Of a DNA stretch of 41,828 nucleotides, positions 1 to 7,902 are shown piece by piece. The stretch lies in assembly GCA_022825195.1 (NCBI GenBank), contig JAJDYL010000171.1:1-41828 (forward strand), in the 5' to 3' direction. Numbering within the stretch: position 1 is the stretch's first letter; every line of letters starts with the position of its first letter. A program made the translations under genes and the position numbers. The notes under the pieces are model-generated. The model was given only the letters and a program-made list of their open reading frames with translations, had not been told where the DNA came from and ran no database searches. The DNA comes from Alphaproteobacteria bacterium (GTDB taxonomy: Bacteria > Pseudomonadota > Alphaproteobacteria > Bin95).

Positions 1-1232
1 CCTTCGTCGAGGTGGGGCGGCAGCATTATGGCGGCGACCTTGCCGGCCGCTGGATCCTGACCGGCGGGCTCGGCGGCATGGGCGGCGCGCAGCCGCTGGC
101 CGCGACCATGGCCGGGGCCTCGCTGCTCTCGGTCGAGTGCCAGTCGAGCCGGATCGAGATGCGCCTGAAGACCGGCTATCTGGACCGGCAAACGGCGGAC
201 CTGGACGAGGCGCTCGCGATGATCGGCGAGGCCTCGGCCGCGAAGACGCCCCTTTCGGTCGGCCTGCTCGGCAATGCCGCAGACATCTACCCGGAACTGG
301 CGAGGCGCGGCGTGCGGCCCGATATCGTGACCGACCAGACCAGCGCCCACGACCCGCTGAACGGCTATCTGCCGGCCGGCTGGTCGCTCGCCGAATGGGA
401 CGAGCGGCGCGAGCGCGACCCGGCGGGCACCGTGAAGGCGGCGAAGGAGTCGATGGCGGTCCAGGTCCGCGCCATGCTGGACTTCCGGGCGCGGGGCGTG
501 CCGACCCTCGACTACGGCAACAACATCCGCCAGATGGCCCGGGAGATGGGCGTGGTCAACGCCTTCGACTTTCCGGGCTTCGTGCCGGCCTATATCCGGC
601 CGCTGTTCTGCCGCGGCGTCGGGCCGTTCCGGTGGGCGGCGCTGTCCGGCGACCCGGAGGACATCTACCGCACCGACGAGAAAGTAAAGGAGCTGATGCC
701 CGACGACGCGCATCTGCACAACTGGCTCGACATGGCCCGCCGGCGCATCCATTTCCAGGGCCTGCCCTCGCGCATCTGCTGGGTCGGTCTCGGTGACCGG
801 CACCGGCTCGGCCTCGCCTTCAACGAGATGGTCGCGACGGGCGAACTGAAGGCGCCGGTCGTGATCGGCCGGGACCATCTGGACAGCGGCTCGGTGGCGA
901 GCCCGAACCGCGAGACCGAAGGCATGATCGACGGTTCGGACGCGGTTTCCGACTGGCCGATGCTCAATGCGATGCTCAACACGGCGTCGGGAGCCACCTG
1001 GGTCAGCCTGCATCACGGCGGCGGCGTCGGTATCGGCTTCTCGCAGCATGCCGGCATGGTGATCGTGTGCGACGGCACGGACGAGGCGGCGGCGCGTATC
1101 GCGCGGGTGCTCTGGAACGATCCGGCGAGCGGCGTCATGCGCCATGCCGACGCCGGCTACGGGGACGCCATAGGCTGCGCCCGCGAGCACGGGTTGAACC
1201 TGCCCTTCCTCGGCGGGGGCGCCGGATCGTGA
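1..1232 (+). CDS. hutU: urocanate hydratase (urocanase), 5'-truncated by window edge
   Basis: Urocanase converts urocanate to imidazolone propionate, the second step of cytoplasmic histidine degradation, using tightly bound NAD+. The reading frame is open from base 3, so the start lies outside the window and about 410 of the usual ~555 residues are present. Visible family signatures are the nucleotide-binding glycine stretch [11 protein letters not shown] near the left edge, [14 protein letters not shown] in the middle, and the near-terminal [16 protein letters not shown] and [16 protein letters not shown] segments. The stop codon overlaps the GTG start of a decayed hutH (GTGA), as expected of a translationally coupled hut operon. 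Because the next gene is broken, hutU may now work without the ammonia-lyase that makes its substrate, unless hutH has a copy elsewhere. Confidence 0.95.
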   Translation, partial: FVEVGRQHYGGDLAGRWILTGGLGGMGGAQPLAATMAGASLLSVECQSSRIEMRLKTGYLDRQTADLDEALAMIGEASAAKTPLSVGLLGNAADIYPELARRGVRPDIVTDQTSAHDPLNGYLPAGWSLAEWDERRERDPAGTVKAAKESMAVQVRAMLDFRARGVPTLDYGNNIRQMAREMGVVNAFDFPGFVPAYIRPLFCRGVGPFRWAALSGDPEDIYRTDEKVKELMPDDAHLHNWLDMARRRIHFQGLPSRICWVGLGDRHRLGLAFNEMVATGELKAPVVIGRDHLDSGSVASPNRETEGMIDGSDAVSDWPMLNAMLNTASGATWVSLHHGGGVGIGFSQHAGMVIVCDGTDEAAARIARVLWNDPASGVMRHADAGYGDAIGCAREHGLNLPFLGGGAGS

Positions 1233-1420
1233 CGGTGCTCGTGGAAACCCGCGCCGACCTCACCCTCGAAGCAGCCCGGCGAGTGGCCCGGGACGGCGAA
1301 AGCGTCGAACTCGGCGCCGCGACCCTCTCGACGATGCGGCGGGGTGGCATCGGCCGGAGTGCATTCTCGAGCACGATCCAGAGGTCACAATTTACGGCGT
1401 GACGTCGGGTTGCGGCCAGT
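1229..1420 (+). pseudogene. hutH: hutH remnant (aromatic amino acid/histidine ammonia-lyase), frameshifted and truncated
   Basis: A GTG at 1229 overlaps the hutU stop and opens a frame whose first 36 residues (RADLTLEAARRVARDGESVE at its core) resemble the N-terminus of the histidine/aromatic ammonia-lyase family. That frame ends uselessly at 1402, but the neighbouring forward frame carries EHDPEVTIYGVTSGCGQ from about 1366, which is the family's conserved N-terminal YGVTSG block. The distance between the two blocks is one base away from a whole number of codons, so a single-base indel, probably in the G-rich run near 1338-1350, is the simplest explanation. Family resemblance then stops around 1420, just before the stop codon of the minus-strand integrase at 1440. 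The MIO-forming Ala-Ser-Gly and the rest of the ~510-residue enzyme are absent. Boundary at 1420 is approximate. Confidence 0.75.
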
Positions 1421-1439
1421 TTGCCCTCAAGACCGCCTC

Positions 1440-2639
1440 TCACCGTGCGCCCGCGAAACCCGGACAATCTCGATAAAGGGCGGCTTCTATCCGGCTGGAC
1501 ACCCGAAGCGCGGACTCATGCAGTGTATCCCGCGCCAGATGTGCATAACGCGCCGTCGTCTGTACCTGGCTATGGCCGAGCAGGCGACCTATCGCCGGCA
1601 GGCTCTCGCCGAGCGCCAGCGCCCGCGACGCGAAGCTGTGACGGCAATCATGCAGGCGCATGTCCTGGAGCCCGGCGCGCTCCCGGATCCGCATCCAGGG
1701 ACGCTGCAGCTCGCTCATGCGGCTGCCCGGCTGCATGCCCGGGATGACGTAGGGATTCTCCTCGACCCGCGGGATGCGCGCCAGCACTTCGGCCGCAGCC
1801 GGAGACAGCTGCACTCTCCGGGGCCCCGTCTTCCCGTCCTCAAGCCGCATCTCGCGCGCCTCCAGGTCGACATGGCCCCAGCGCAGGTTAAGGATCTCGT
1901 TCTTGCGGCACCCGGTCAGCAGCAGCAGGCGGATCGCCATCGCCGCATACATGCGGCCGCCCCCGTTCTTTTCCTCCTCGTCCAGTACCCGGCCGAGCCG
2001 GCGGAACTCCCTGTCGGTCAGGAACCGCTCGTGGCGGCGCGGCCGGTTCTTCGAGACCTGCCGGCACGGATTGCTGCCCTCCAGGATCAACTCCCGCTCC
2101 TCGGCCGCCCGGTAGATCCGGAACAGCATTTCGACCGCCCGGTTCGCCACCGACGGTGTCGCGGCGAGCGAATGGTGAAGCGCCGAAACCGCCGCATGGT
2201 CAACGGACAGCGCCGGCTTCCCACCCAGCGCCGGCAGGACGTGCTTGCCGATGACGCTGCGATAGACCTTCGCCGACGCCGGCTTCAGGCGCACTTCAAC
2301 TATTTCTTCGAGATAGACCGCCGCCAGGTCCCCCACCGTCGGCCCCTTCGTCACCGCCAGCGGTTCCGGGATGGGGTCTTCGCCCGCCTTGATCCTGGAC
2401 ACGATCAGCGCCGCCCGACGGCGCGCCTCCTCCGGCGTGATGACGCCGTGGCGCCCGACCGTCACCCGCTTGCCGTTCTCGCCGCCTGTGCGCGTCTGCA
2501 CAACATAGACCTTGCGCCCGGTCGGATAGACCCTGACGCCGAAGCCCAGCAGCTCGCTGTCCCAGAATACCGTGTCCTTGTCCGCCTCCAGCTTCTCCAC
2601 GGTGCTTCGCGAGATCGTCGTGCGCTTGAGCTTCGCCAT
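1440..2639 (-). CDS. tyrosine recombinase/phage-type integrase (first of a tandem pair)
   Basis: A site-specific DNA recombinase of the P4-like, DUF4102-containing integrase type, 399 residues. The N-terminal arm-binding domain covers roughly residues 1-95 (FWDSELLGFGVRVYPTGRKVY is typical), the SAM-like core-binding domain about 100-185, and the catalytic domain 200-385. The full active site can be read: R245 in TGCRKNEIL, K270 in DGKTGP, H330 and R333 in LHDCRH, H356 in LLGHS and nucleophile Y365 in ARYAHLA, so the enzyme should be active. The ATG at 2639 is preceded by an AGGAAACAGGA ribosome site. Its stop codon sits within about 20 bases of where hutH similarity ends, the usual placing of an integrase next to its attachment site. 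It is a divergent paralogue of the next gene, 27 bases away. Confidence 0.95.
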   Translation of the reverse strand: MAKLKRTTISRSTVEKLEADKDTVFWDSELLGFGVRVYPTGRKVYVVQTRTGGENGKRVTVGRHGVITPEEARRRAALIVSRIKAGEDPIPEPLAVTKGPTVGDLAAVYLEEIVEVRLKPASAKVYRSVIGKHVLPALGGKPALSVDHAAVSALHHSLAATPSVANRAVEMLFRIYRAAEERELILEGSNPCRQVSKNRPRRHERFLTDREFRRLGRVLDEEEKNGGGRMYAAMAIRLLLLTGCRKNEILNLRWGHVDLEAREMRLEDGKTGPRRVQLSPAAAEVLARIPRVEENPYVIPGMQPGSRMSELQRPWMRIRERAGLQDMRLHDCRHSFASRALALGESLPAIGRLLGHSQVQTTARYAHLARDTLHESALRVSSRIEAALYRDCPGFAGAR

Positions 2640-2666
2640 GTCCTGTTTCCTGCTTTCGCCCCGGCG

Positions 2667-3881
2667 CTACGCTGCGTCGGCTTCGTCCTCTGCATCGACG
2701 GCCAGGAGATCGGCGCCGATGCTGTCCCCGACCTTTGCCGCCGAGGCCCGCTCGGTGTCGCGCGCGAGATGGGCGTATTTCACCGTGGTCATCACCGTCC
2801 TGTGGCCAAGCAGACGGGCGATGACCGGCAGACCTTCACCGATCTCCAGCGCCTGCGAGGCGAAGGAATGTCGAAAGTCATGAAGGCGCACATCCTCAAG
2901 CCCGGCACGCGCCCGCAGCTTGTTCCAGAACGGATCGATACGCCTGAGGCGCTCGCTCCGGTCCCGCCCGGCGATCACCCAGGGATTGCCCTCGATGCGC
3001 GGTATATGGGCCAGCACGCGCTCCACAGCCGGCGTCAGCGGCACAGGCCGGGGGCCCGTCTTCGAATCGAGGAGCCGCAACTCACCCGCGCTGCGGTCGA
3101 CGTCGTCCCACCTGAGCGTCAGGATCTCGTTCCGGCGGCACCCGGTGAACAGCAGCAGCCGGATGGCCGCGACCGCAGAGGCCATAAGGGTGCTTTCGGA
3201 CTCAGCCTCGATCAGCACCCGGCCCAGGCGGGCATATTCGTCCGCGGTCAGGAAACGCTCGCAGCTTCGTCCCCGGTAGCGTTTCACCGACCGGCAGGGA
3301 TTGGGCCGCGCCGGGGTCATGCCCCAGGCCACCGCCAGCTTGAACATCTTCGAGAATACGCCCACGGCCTTGTTCGCCTGCGCGGGCTTGTCCCGCAGGC
3401 CGTAATGCAACGCCGAGATGTGCGACCGGTCGACCTCGGAGAGCTTGAGAGAACCCAGTGCCGGCAGAATCTGCAACCTCAGAGCGCGCCGGTAGGTCTC
3501 CACCGTCAACGGCCGGCAGTTCACCTCCACATGCCTCTCCACGTAGCGCGCCGCGAGATCGGCCACGGTCGGCTCCGGCGGTGTCGGCGGGGACAGCGGG
3601 TCCTCACCCCGCCGGATGCGGTCGATGATCTCCGCCGCCTCCTGCCGGGCCTGCTTGGCTGTTATGTCCTCGAACCGGCCCAGTCTCACGCGCCTGGGCA
3701 GCCCGCCCGGCGTGCGCGCCTGGGCGACATATATCCTGTGCCCCGTCGCGTGGACCCGTATCCCGAACCCCGGCAGGTCCCGGTCCCAGAACACCTTGTC
3801 GCCGCGCTCGACGGCGAGCGCGTCTATGGTTCTCTTGCTGAGCTTGACGGCGCCCAAGGCAGGCATCTCCAATTGCGACAT
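2667..3881 (-). CDS. tyrosine recombinase/phage-type integrase (second of a tandem pair)
   Basis: A 404-residue tyrosine recombinase with the same architecture as its downstream neighbour: DUF4102-like arm domain (residues ~10-100, FWDRDLPGFGIRVHATGHRI), core-binding domain (~105-195) and catalytic domain (~205-390). Catalytic residues are complete: R249 (TGCRRNEIL), K274 (DSKTGP), H334/R337 (LHDFRH), H360 (LLGHR) and Y369 (VKYAHLA). The pair is clearly homologous but well diverged, so this is not a recent duplication; two co-transcribed recombinases may act together or have different sites. Only 27 bases separate its stop from the next start. The start ATG at 3881 has a modest GGAAGA ribosome site; upstream lie a perfect CTGACGTCAG palindrome and an AT-rich stretch. 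Confidence 0.95.
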   Translation of the reverse strand: MSQLEMPALGAVKLSKRTIDALAVERGDKVFWDRDLPGFGIRVHATGHRIYVAQARTPGGLPRRVRLGRFEDITAKQARQEAAEIIDRIRRGEDPLSPPTPPEPTVADLAARYVERHVEVNCRPLTVETYRRALRLQILPALGSLKLSEVDRSHISALHYGLRDKPAQANKAVGVFSKMFKLAVAWGMTPARPNPCRSVKRYRGRSCERFLTADEYARLGRVLIEAESESTLMASAVAAIRLLLFTGCRRNEILTLRWDDVDRSAGELRLLDSKTGPRPVPLTPAVERVLAHIPRIEGNPWVIAGRDRSERLRRIDPFWNKLRARAGLEDVRLHDFRHSFASQALEIGEGLPVIARLLGHRTVMTTVKYAHLARDTERASAAKVGDSIGADLLAVDAEDEADAA

Positions 3882-3896
3882 CCGATTTCTTCCGTC

Positions 3897-3939
3897 ACCC
3901 TACCAAATCTGTCTTCATATCGCAACCGACTGACGTCAG
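3897..3939 (-). promoter_or_regulatory. possible promoter/operator upstream of the tandem integrases
   Basis: On the minus strand a TTGCGA box (3920-3925) is followed after 17 bases by TAGGGT (3897-3902), a weak match to a sigma-70 promoter, and immediately upstream is the perfect 10-bp palindrome CTGACGTCAG at 3930-3939, a shape compatible with a dimeric repressor site. The start codon at 3881 would leave a very short leader, which argues against the promoter call. Treat as suggestive only. Confidence 0.25.
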
Positions 3940-4011
3940 ATTTGCGGTTCCTGGTCGTCTTCACTCGTCGGCAGGTGGCGCCGGTCAAAGGTCCCAAGCT
4001 AACTTAGTAAG

Positions 4012-4590
4012 TCAATCAAAACAGTATATTATTATAGATATGTCCGTATTTCTGTAGTCCTCGTCCCCTACTGTCGTCATGATCGATGCATGTGTTTGTT
4101 TTTTGTCATGTTCCGTCATGGCCGGGGGCGAAGTCCACGCGGTCGAACCGGTCCCCGCCCTGCCGGTCTTCCTCTTCTTCTTCCTCTTCGCCGGTCCGGT
4201 CCGGTCCTCGCGGGCGCGGCGGGCCTCTGCTTCCCGTTCGAGCCGGGTGCGCCTGCGCTCCGCGACCTCCTCCGGCGCCCACGGGTCGTAGATGTCGCCG
4301 TAGCCGTGGCGGCGCTGGTGGAGCCAGTCATGCTCCGCGCCGTCTGCCCGGTCGTCGTCCTTCCTGTCCCGGTCGGCCCCCTCCCGGTCGCCGCTGTCCC
4401 ACGGGCAGTATTCGCAGGTCTCCTCCGGCGGGTCGTCGGCGGGGGGAAGGTCGTTCGCCGGGGCCGGGGCCGCGAAGCTGACGGGCAGGCGCGTGCGCTC
4501 CTCGACGGCCTCGGCGAGCCTCAGCGCGGCCTCCTCATGCGCGGCTTCGTCGAACCCCGCCTGCGCCTCAAGCTCCGTGCGCCACCGGCC
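4012..4590 (-). CDS. unknown highly charged protein or +1-frame tail of the terminase small subunit
   Basis: A frame open down to the TGA at 4012 follows the terminase small subunit and overlaps its end. It begins to look coding at about 4585, with the acidic helical stretch ELEAQAGFDEAAHEEAALRL, then a proline/acid linker, a CEYC pair, an Asp/Arg-rich zone, a long charged helix around PEEVAERRRTRLEREAEARR and a lysine-rich run (KRKKKRK). No good ATG, GTG or TTG with a ribosome site is found in frame near its beginning, and it lies in the +1 frame relative to the preceding gene, so it may be a frameshifted continuation of that gene rather than a separate protein. No family is recognised. The end is AT-rich and the true C-terminus may be earlier in an ancestral form. 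Confidence 0.45.
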   Translation of the reverse strand, partial: GRWRTELEAQAGFDEAAHEEAALRLAEAVEERTRLPVSFAAPAPANDLPPADDPPEETCEYCPWDSGDREGADRDRKDDDRADGAEHDWLHQRRHGYGDIYDPWAPEEVAERRRTRLEREAEARRAREDRTGPAKRKKKRKTGRAGTGSTAWTSPPAMTEHDKKQTHASIMTTVGDEDYRNTDISIIIYCFD

Positions 4591-4951
4591 AGAGCCGGGC
4601 CCGGTTCCCGCCGCCGGACCCGGCCAGCCCGACGATCTCCGCCTGGAAGCGCAGCACCCGCAGCATCGGGTAGGCAGACCCGGCGGCAACGGCGGCGTCC
4701 CAGGCCTGCTCCAGCCGGGCCAGCAGGATGTACGCCTCGTCCCGCTCGGTGCGCTTCCACGAGAGCCGGATGCGGCGCAGGCGCTCGACGATCCAGGGCC
4801 GCTCCAGCAGCGCGCAGCCGGTCTGGCGGGCGGAGCGCTCCGCATAGCCGGCCTGCCTTGCGGCGCCGGCGGCATTGCCGGAGACGGCGTAGTGGCGGCA
4901 GAAGGCTTCCTGGCGAGTGGAGAGGGCGATGGCGGGGTCGATGACGGGCAT
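4568..4951 (-). CDS. phage terminase small subunit-like protein
   Basis: A 127-residue protein with the signature of the phage terminase small subunit: LSTRQEAFCRHYAVSGNAAGAARQAGY near the N-terminus is the classic helix-turn-helix segment of the Terminase_2 type, which recognises packaging (cos/pac) sites on concatemeric phage DNA and loads the large ATPase/nuclease. The start at 4951 is chosen because it places the family start (MPVIDPAIALS) directly after an AAAGGAG ribosome site; longer openings upstream are low-complexity Arg/Pro/Ala. The family is usually 130-200 residues, so the protein may be shortened or continue in the +1 frame (see the next gene downstream on this strand). No large terminase, portal or capsid gene is present, so it is either a relic or a packaging-hijack factor of a satellite. 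Confidence 0.8.
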   Translation of the reverse strand: MPVIDPAIALSTRQEAFCRHYAVSGNAAGAARQAGYAERSARQTGCALLERPWIVERLRRIRLSWKRTERDEAYILLARLEQAWDAAVAAGSAYPMLRVLRFQAEIVGLAGSGGGNRARLWPVAHGA

Positions 4952-5202
4952 GGGGTGCGGCTCCTTTCGTTCGAGCCGGCCCGGCGGGGAGCGGCCCTGT
5001 TTCGCGCGTGTCGCGTGCGTGCCTGCGCGCGGGCGCGGGCGGGCGTATCGCGGCGGCGCGGTTCGCGCGGCTGATTGCCCGCGCGCCCGCGTGCGCGGCA
5101 GGATGCCGGGCGCACTTCGCCTGTGCGTCGAATGGGGGTCGTTCCGGCGCCGGGCCGGAGAGGCGGGAAGCAGACCCATGGACACCGCTTCCCTTGGGAG
5201 TC
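4952..5202 (-). other. GC-rich leader without a recognisable gene
   Basis: About 250 bases between the putative promoter at 5203-5229 and the terminase start hold only very GC-rich, CGCG-repetitive sequence (especially 5000-5105). Open frames here translate to Arg/Ala/Pro low-complexity protein and no ribosome site or known domain is seen. It may be an untranslated leader or degraded element DNA. Confidence 0.5.
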
Positions 5203-5290
5203 ATTGTAGCATAATTTCCTAGAATGCAAGCCTATCTCAGATTAAATTCTAACTTCTTGAACAAAATGCGATTACGGGGCATGGGTCTGC
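5170..5290. repeat. AT-rich segment bounded by 11-bp inverted repeats
   Basis: GCAGACCCATG at 5170-5180 is repeated exactly as its reverse complement CATGGGTCTGC at 5280-5290. Between the arms lies the most AT-rich stretch of this region (5200-5275), containing the leftward promoter. The segment sits at the junction between the mobile element and chromosomal purH and could mark the element's right edge or a recombinase/excisionase binding region. An 11-bp match at this distance could also arise by chance roughly once in a window of this size. Confidence 0.4.
5203..5229 (-). promoter_or_regulatory. extended -10 promoter reading into the terminase/integrase block
   Basis: On the minus strand the sequence reads TTGCAT (5224-5229), 15 bases, then TGCTACAAT with -10 TACAAT at 5203-5208. 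The TG one base ahead of a 5/6 -10 hexamer makes an extended -10 promoter, which tolerates the short spacer. It stands out in an otherwise GC-rich region and points towards the terminase gene and tandem integrases, none of which has a better promoter nearby. Confidence 0.5.
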
Positions 5291-5388
5291 CGCTGCAATG
5301 CCGGGACAAGCGCGACATTGCCGCTGCGTGACGGCGGGGCGGGCGGGTGCTATCGGAGGCGGCGATACGCGAAGCCGGAGGGCCGACC

Positions 5389-6957
5389 GTGAAAGCCTGC
5401 GACCGCATACCCGTCCGCCGCGCCCTGATTTCCGTGTCCGACAAGACGGGGCTCGATGCGTTCGGCCGCTTTCTTGCGGAGCGCGGCGTGGAAATCCTCT
5501 CCACCGGCGGCACGGCCCGGCAATTGGGCGCCGCCGGCATCCCCGTCGTGGAGGTTTCGGAGCGGACGGGCTTCCCCGAAATGCTGGACGGGCGCGTCAA
5601 GACCCTGCATCCGGCGCTGCATGGCGGGCTGCTGGGGCTGCGGGACGACCCCGCCCATGTCGAGGCCATGGACGCGCACGGCATCCGGCCCATCGACCTG
5701 CTGGTGGTCAATCTCTACCCGTTCGCGGAGACGGTGGCCGCCGGCGCGGACGAAGAGGCCTGCATCGAGAATATCGACATAGGCGGGCCGGCGCTGATCC
5801 GCGCCGCCGCCAAGAACCACCGCTTCGTCGCCGTCGCCACGGCCCCGGAGCATCTGGACGACATCCGTGCCGAGATGGCAGCCGACGGCGCGACGCCGCT
5901 GTCGCTGCGCCGCTGCCTCGCCGCAGAGGCCTATGGGCACACGGCGGCCTACGATGCGGCCGTGTCCGGCTGGTTCGCGGAGAGGACCGGGGAGGCCTTC
6001 CCGCCCTGGATTTCGCTCTCGGGCGTGCGCCGCCAGACGCTTCGCTATGGCGAGAACCCGCACCAGTCGGCGGCGTTCTACATCGATGGCAGCGGCCGGC
6101 CGGGCGTGGCCACGGCCGAGCAGGTGCAGGGCAAGGAACTCAGCTACAACAATCTGAACGACGTGGACGCGGCCTTCGAACTTGCGGGCGAATTCGAGCG
6201 CCCGGCGCTGGTCATCGTCAAGCACGCCAATCCCTGCGGCGTCGCGGTCTCGGACGATCTTTGCGAGGCGTGGGACCGGGCGCTCGCCTGCGATCCGGTC
6301 AGCGCCTTCGGCGGCATCGTCGCCGTCAACCGGCCCCTGGACGAGGCGCTGGCGGAGCGGCTGGCCGGGCTCTTCCTGGAAGCCGTGATCGCGCCCGATG
6401 CGGATGCGGCGGCGCGCGCGCGGCTGGCGGGGCGGACCAATCTCCGCCTGCTGCTGACGGGAGCCGTGCCGGACCCGCTGGCGCCGGCCATGACCTTCCG
6501 TTCGCTTTCCGGCGGCTTCCTGCTCCAGGGCCGGGACAACGGCCGCGCGGGTGCGTTCCGCACCGTTACCAGGCGCGCGCCGAACGAGGCCGAGATGGCG
6601 GACCTGAAGGTGGCCTTCGCCGTCTGCAAGCATGTGAAGTCGAACGCCGTCGTCTATGTGCAGGACGGGGCGACGGTGGGCGTCGGCGCCGGGCAGATGA
6701 GCCGGGTGGACAGCGCCCGGATCGCGGCGCGCAAGGCCGCGGATGCGGCCGGCGGCGGCACGCCGGCGACGGTGGGCTCGGTGGTGGCGTCGGACGCCTT
6801 TTTCCCGTTCGCGGACGGGCTGCTGGCGGCTGCCGAGGCGGGCGCCACCGCCGTGGTGCAGCCGGGCGGCTCCGTGCGCGACGAAGAGGTGATCCGGGCG
6901 GCCGACGAGCGGGGCCTTGCCATGGTATTCACCGGGATGCGCCATTTCCGCCACTGA
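5389..6957 (+). CDS. purH: bifunctional AICAR formyltransferase/IMP cyclohydrolase
   Basis: Catalyses the last two steps of de novo purine synthesis: formylation of AICAR with 10-formyl-tetrahydrofolate and ring closure to IMP. The N-terminal MGS-like cyclohydrolase domain (about residues 8-150) shows [18 protein letters not shown] and [13 protein letters not shown]; the C-terminal formyltransferase domain (about 200-522) shows RYGENPHQ and the catalytic KHANPCG. The GTG at 5389 is taken as start because GGAGGG lies seven bases upstream and gives 522 residues, matching the usual ~525; an earlier GTG at 5347 would add 14 unconserved residues. The gene lies immediately right of the mobile-element region and 15 bases ahead of a MoxR gene with which it probably does not share function. 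Confidence 0.95.
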   Translation: MKACDRIPVRRALISVSDKTGLDAFGRFLAERGVEILSTGGTARQLGAAGIPVVEVSERTGFPEMLDGRVKTLHPALHGGLLGLRDDPAHVEAMDAHGIRPIDLLVVNLYPFAETVAAGADEEACIENIDIGGPALIRAAAKNHRFVAVATAPEHLDDIRAEMAADGATPLSLRRCLAAEAYGHTAAYDAAVSGWFAERTGEAFPPWISLSGVRRQTLRYGENPHQSAAFYIDGSGRPGVATAEQVQGKELSYNNLNDVDAAFELAGEFERPALVIVKHANPCGVAVSDDLCEAWDRALACDPVSAFGGIVAVNRPLDEALAERLAGLFLEAVIAPDADAAARARLAGRTNLRLLLTGAVPDPLAPAMTFRSLSGGFLLQGRDNGRAGAFRTVTRRAPNEAEMADLKVAFAVCKHVKSNAVVYVQDGATVGVGAGQMSRVDSARIAARKAADAAGGGTPATVGSVVASDAFFPFADGLLAAAEAGATAVVQPGGSVRDEEVIRAADERGLAMVFTGMRHFRH

Positions 6958-6972
6958 CGGGACCCTTGCCCC

Positions 6973-7902
6973 ATGCAAACCGGAAGGGCCTTGCCCCGCT
7001 CGGTCGCCGAGACCGGCGAACTCCTCGAAGCCGGCGACTATGTGTCGGACACGGCGCTTGCAACGGCCGTGTTCCTGTCGCTGAAGCTCGGCAGGCCGCT
7101 CTTCCTTGAAGGCGAGGCGGGCACCGGCAAGACGGAGATCGCCAAGGTGCTGGCGGAGGTGCTCGGCCGCCGGCTCATCCGCCTGCAATGCTATGAAGGC
7201 CTGGATGTGGCGTCCGCCGTCTATGAGTGGAACTACGCCCGGCAGATGATCGAGATCAGGCTGGCGGAGGCCGCGGGCGGGGCCGATCGCGAGAGCCTCG
7301 GGCGGGACCTGTTCGGGCCGGAGTTCCTGATCGAGCGGCCGCTGCTGCAGGCGCTCAGGGGCGGAGAGGACGGGCCGCCCGTGCTGCTGATCGACGAGCT
7401 CGACCGCACGGACGAGCCCTTCGAGGCCTATCTGCTGGAGGTGCTCTCCGACTTCCAGGTGACGGTGCCGGAGATCGGCCCGATCCAGGCGGCGGTCCCG
7501 CCGGCCGTCGTTATCACCTCCAACCGCACGCGCGAAATCCACGACGCGCTCAAGCGGCGCTGCTTCTACCACTGGGTCGGCTATCCCGACGCCGCGCGCG
7601 AGCTCGACATCCTCGGCCGCAAGGCGTCGACTGCCCCCGAGGCGCTGTCGCGCCAGGTCGTGGGCTATGTGCAGAAGGTGCGCGAGCTCGACCTGTTCAA
7701 GCTGCCCGGCATCGCCGAGACCATCGACTGGGTCCATGCGCTGATGCAGCTCGACGCCGTTGCGCTGGACCCCTCCATGGTGAACGACACGCTGGGCGTG
7801 CTGCTGAAATACCAGGACGATATCGCGCGCCTGCAGGGCAGCGAGGCCGAGCGCATCCTGAACGAGGTGCGCGCCGAGCTTGCGGCCGCGGGGGCGGCAT
7901 GA
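6973..7902 (+). CDS. MoxR/CoxD-type AAA+ ATPase
   Basis: A cytoplasmic AAA+ ATPase of 309 residues in the MoxR family; CoxD-like members act with a VWA partner as chaperones that finish metal centres, notably of molybdenum CO dehydrogenase-type enzymes. Walker A is GEAGTGKT (residues 47-54), Walker B LLIDELDR (138-145), and a sensor-1 motif [10 protein letters not shown] follows near residue 180. The stop overlaps the start of the VWA gene (ATGA), the normal pairing of MoxR and VWA/CoxE proteins. The start ATG at 6973 lies 15 bases after purH. Because genes for XdhC-like and MobA-like factors follow, the CoxD role is favoured over a general MoxR role. Confidence 0.9.
   Translation: MQTGRALPRSVAETGELLEAGDYVSDTALATAVFLSLKLGRPLFLEGEAGTGKTEIAKVLAEVLGRRLIRLQCYEGLDVASAVYEWNYARQMIEIRLAEAAGGADRESLGRDLFGPEFLIERPLLQALRGGEDGPPVLLIDELDRTDEPFEAYLLEVLSDFQVTVPEIGPIQAAVPPAVVITSNRTREIHDALKRRCFYHWVGYPDAARELDILGRKASTAPEALSRQVVGYVQKVRELDLFKLPGIAETIDWVHALMQLDAVALDPSMVNDTLGVLLKYQDDIARLQGSEAERILNEVRAELAAAGAA

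Noticed and set aside
1344..4007. Very long open frame on the plus strand antisense to both integrases
   Set aside because: It is an Arg/Pro/Leu-rich mirror of two well-supported integrase genes, with no ribosome site or domain; such antisense openings are normal in high-GC DNA.
1397..5338. Possible att core: GCGTGACGTCGGG at 1397-1409 versus GCGTGACGGCGGG at 5326-5338
   Set aside because: Twelve of thirteen bases match, but the right-hand copy is followed by the purH leader and not by the missing hutH sequence, and such GC-rich near matches are common here.
5350..7737. Long minus-strand open frame across purH and moxR
   Set aside because: Opposite strand of two clear genes; composition is His/Arg/Gln/Gly-rich and no family is recognised.
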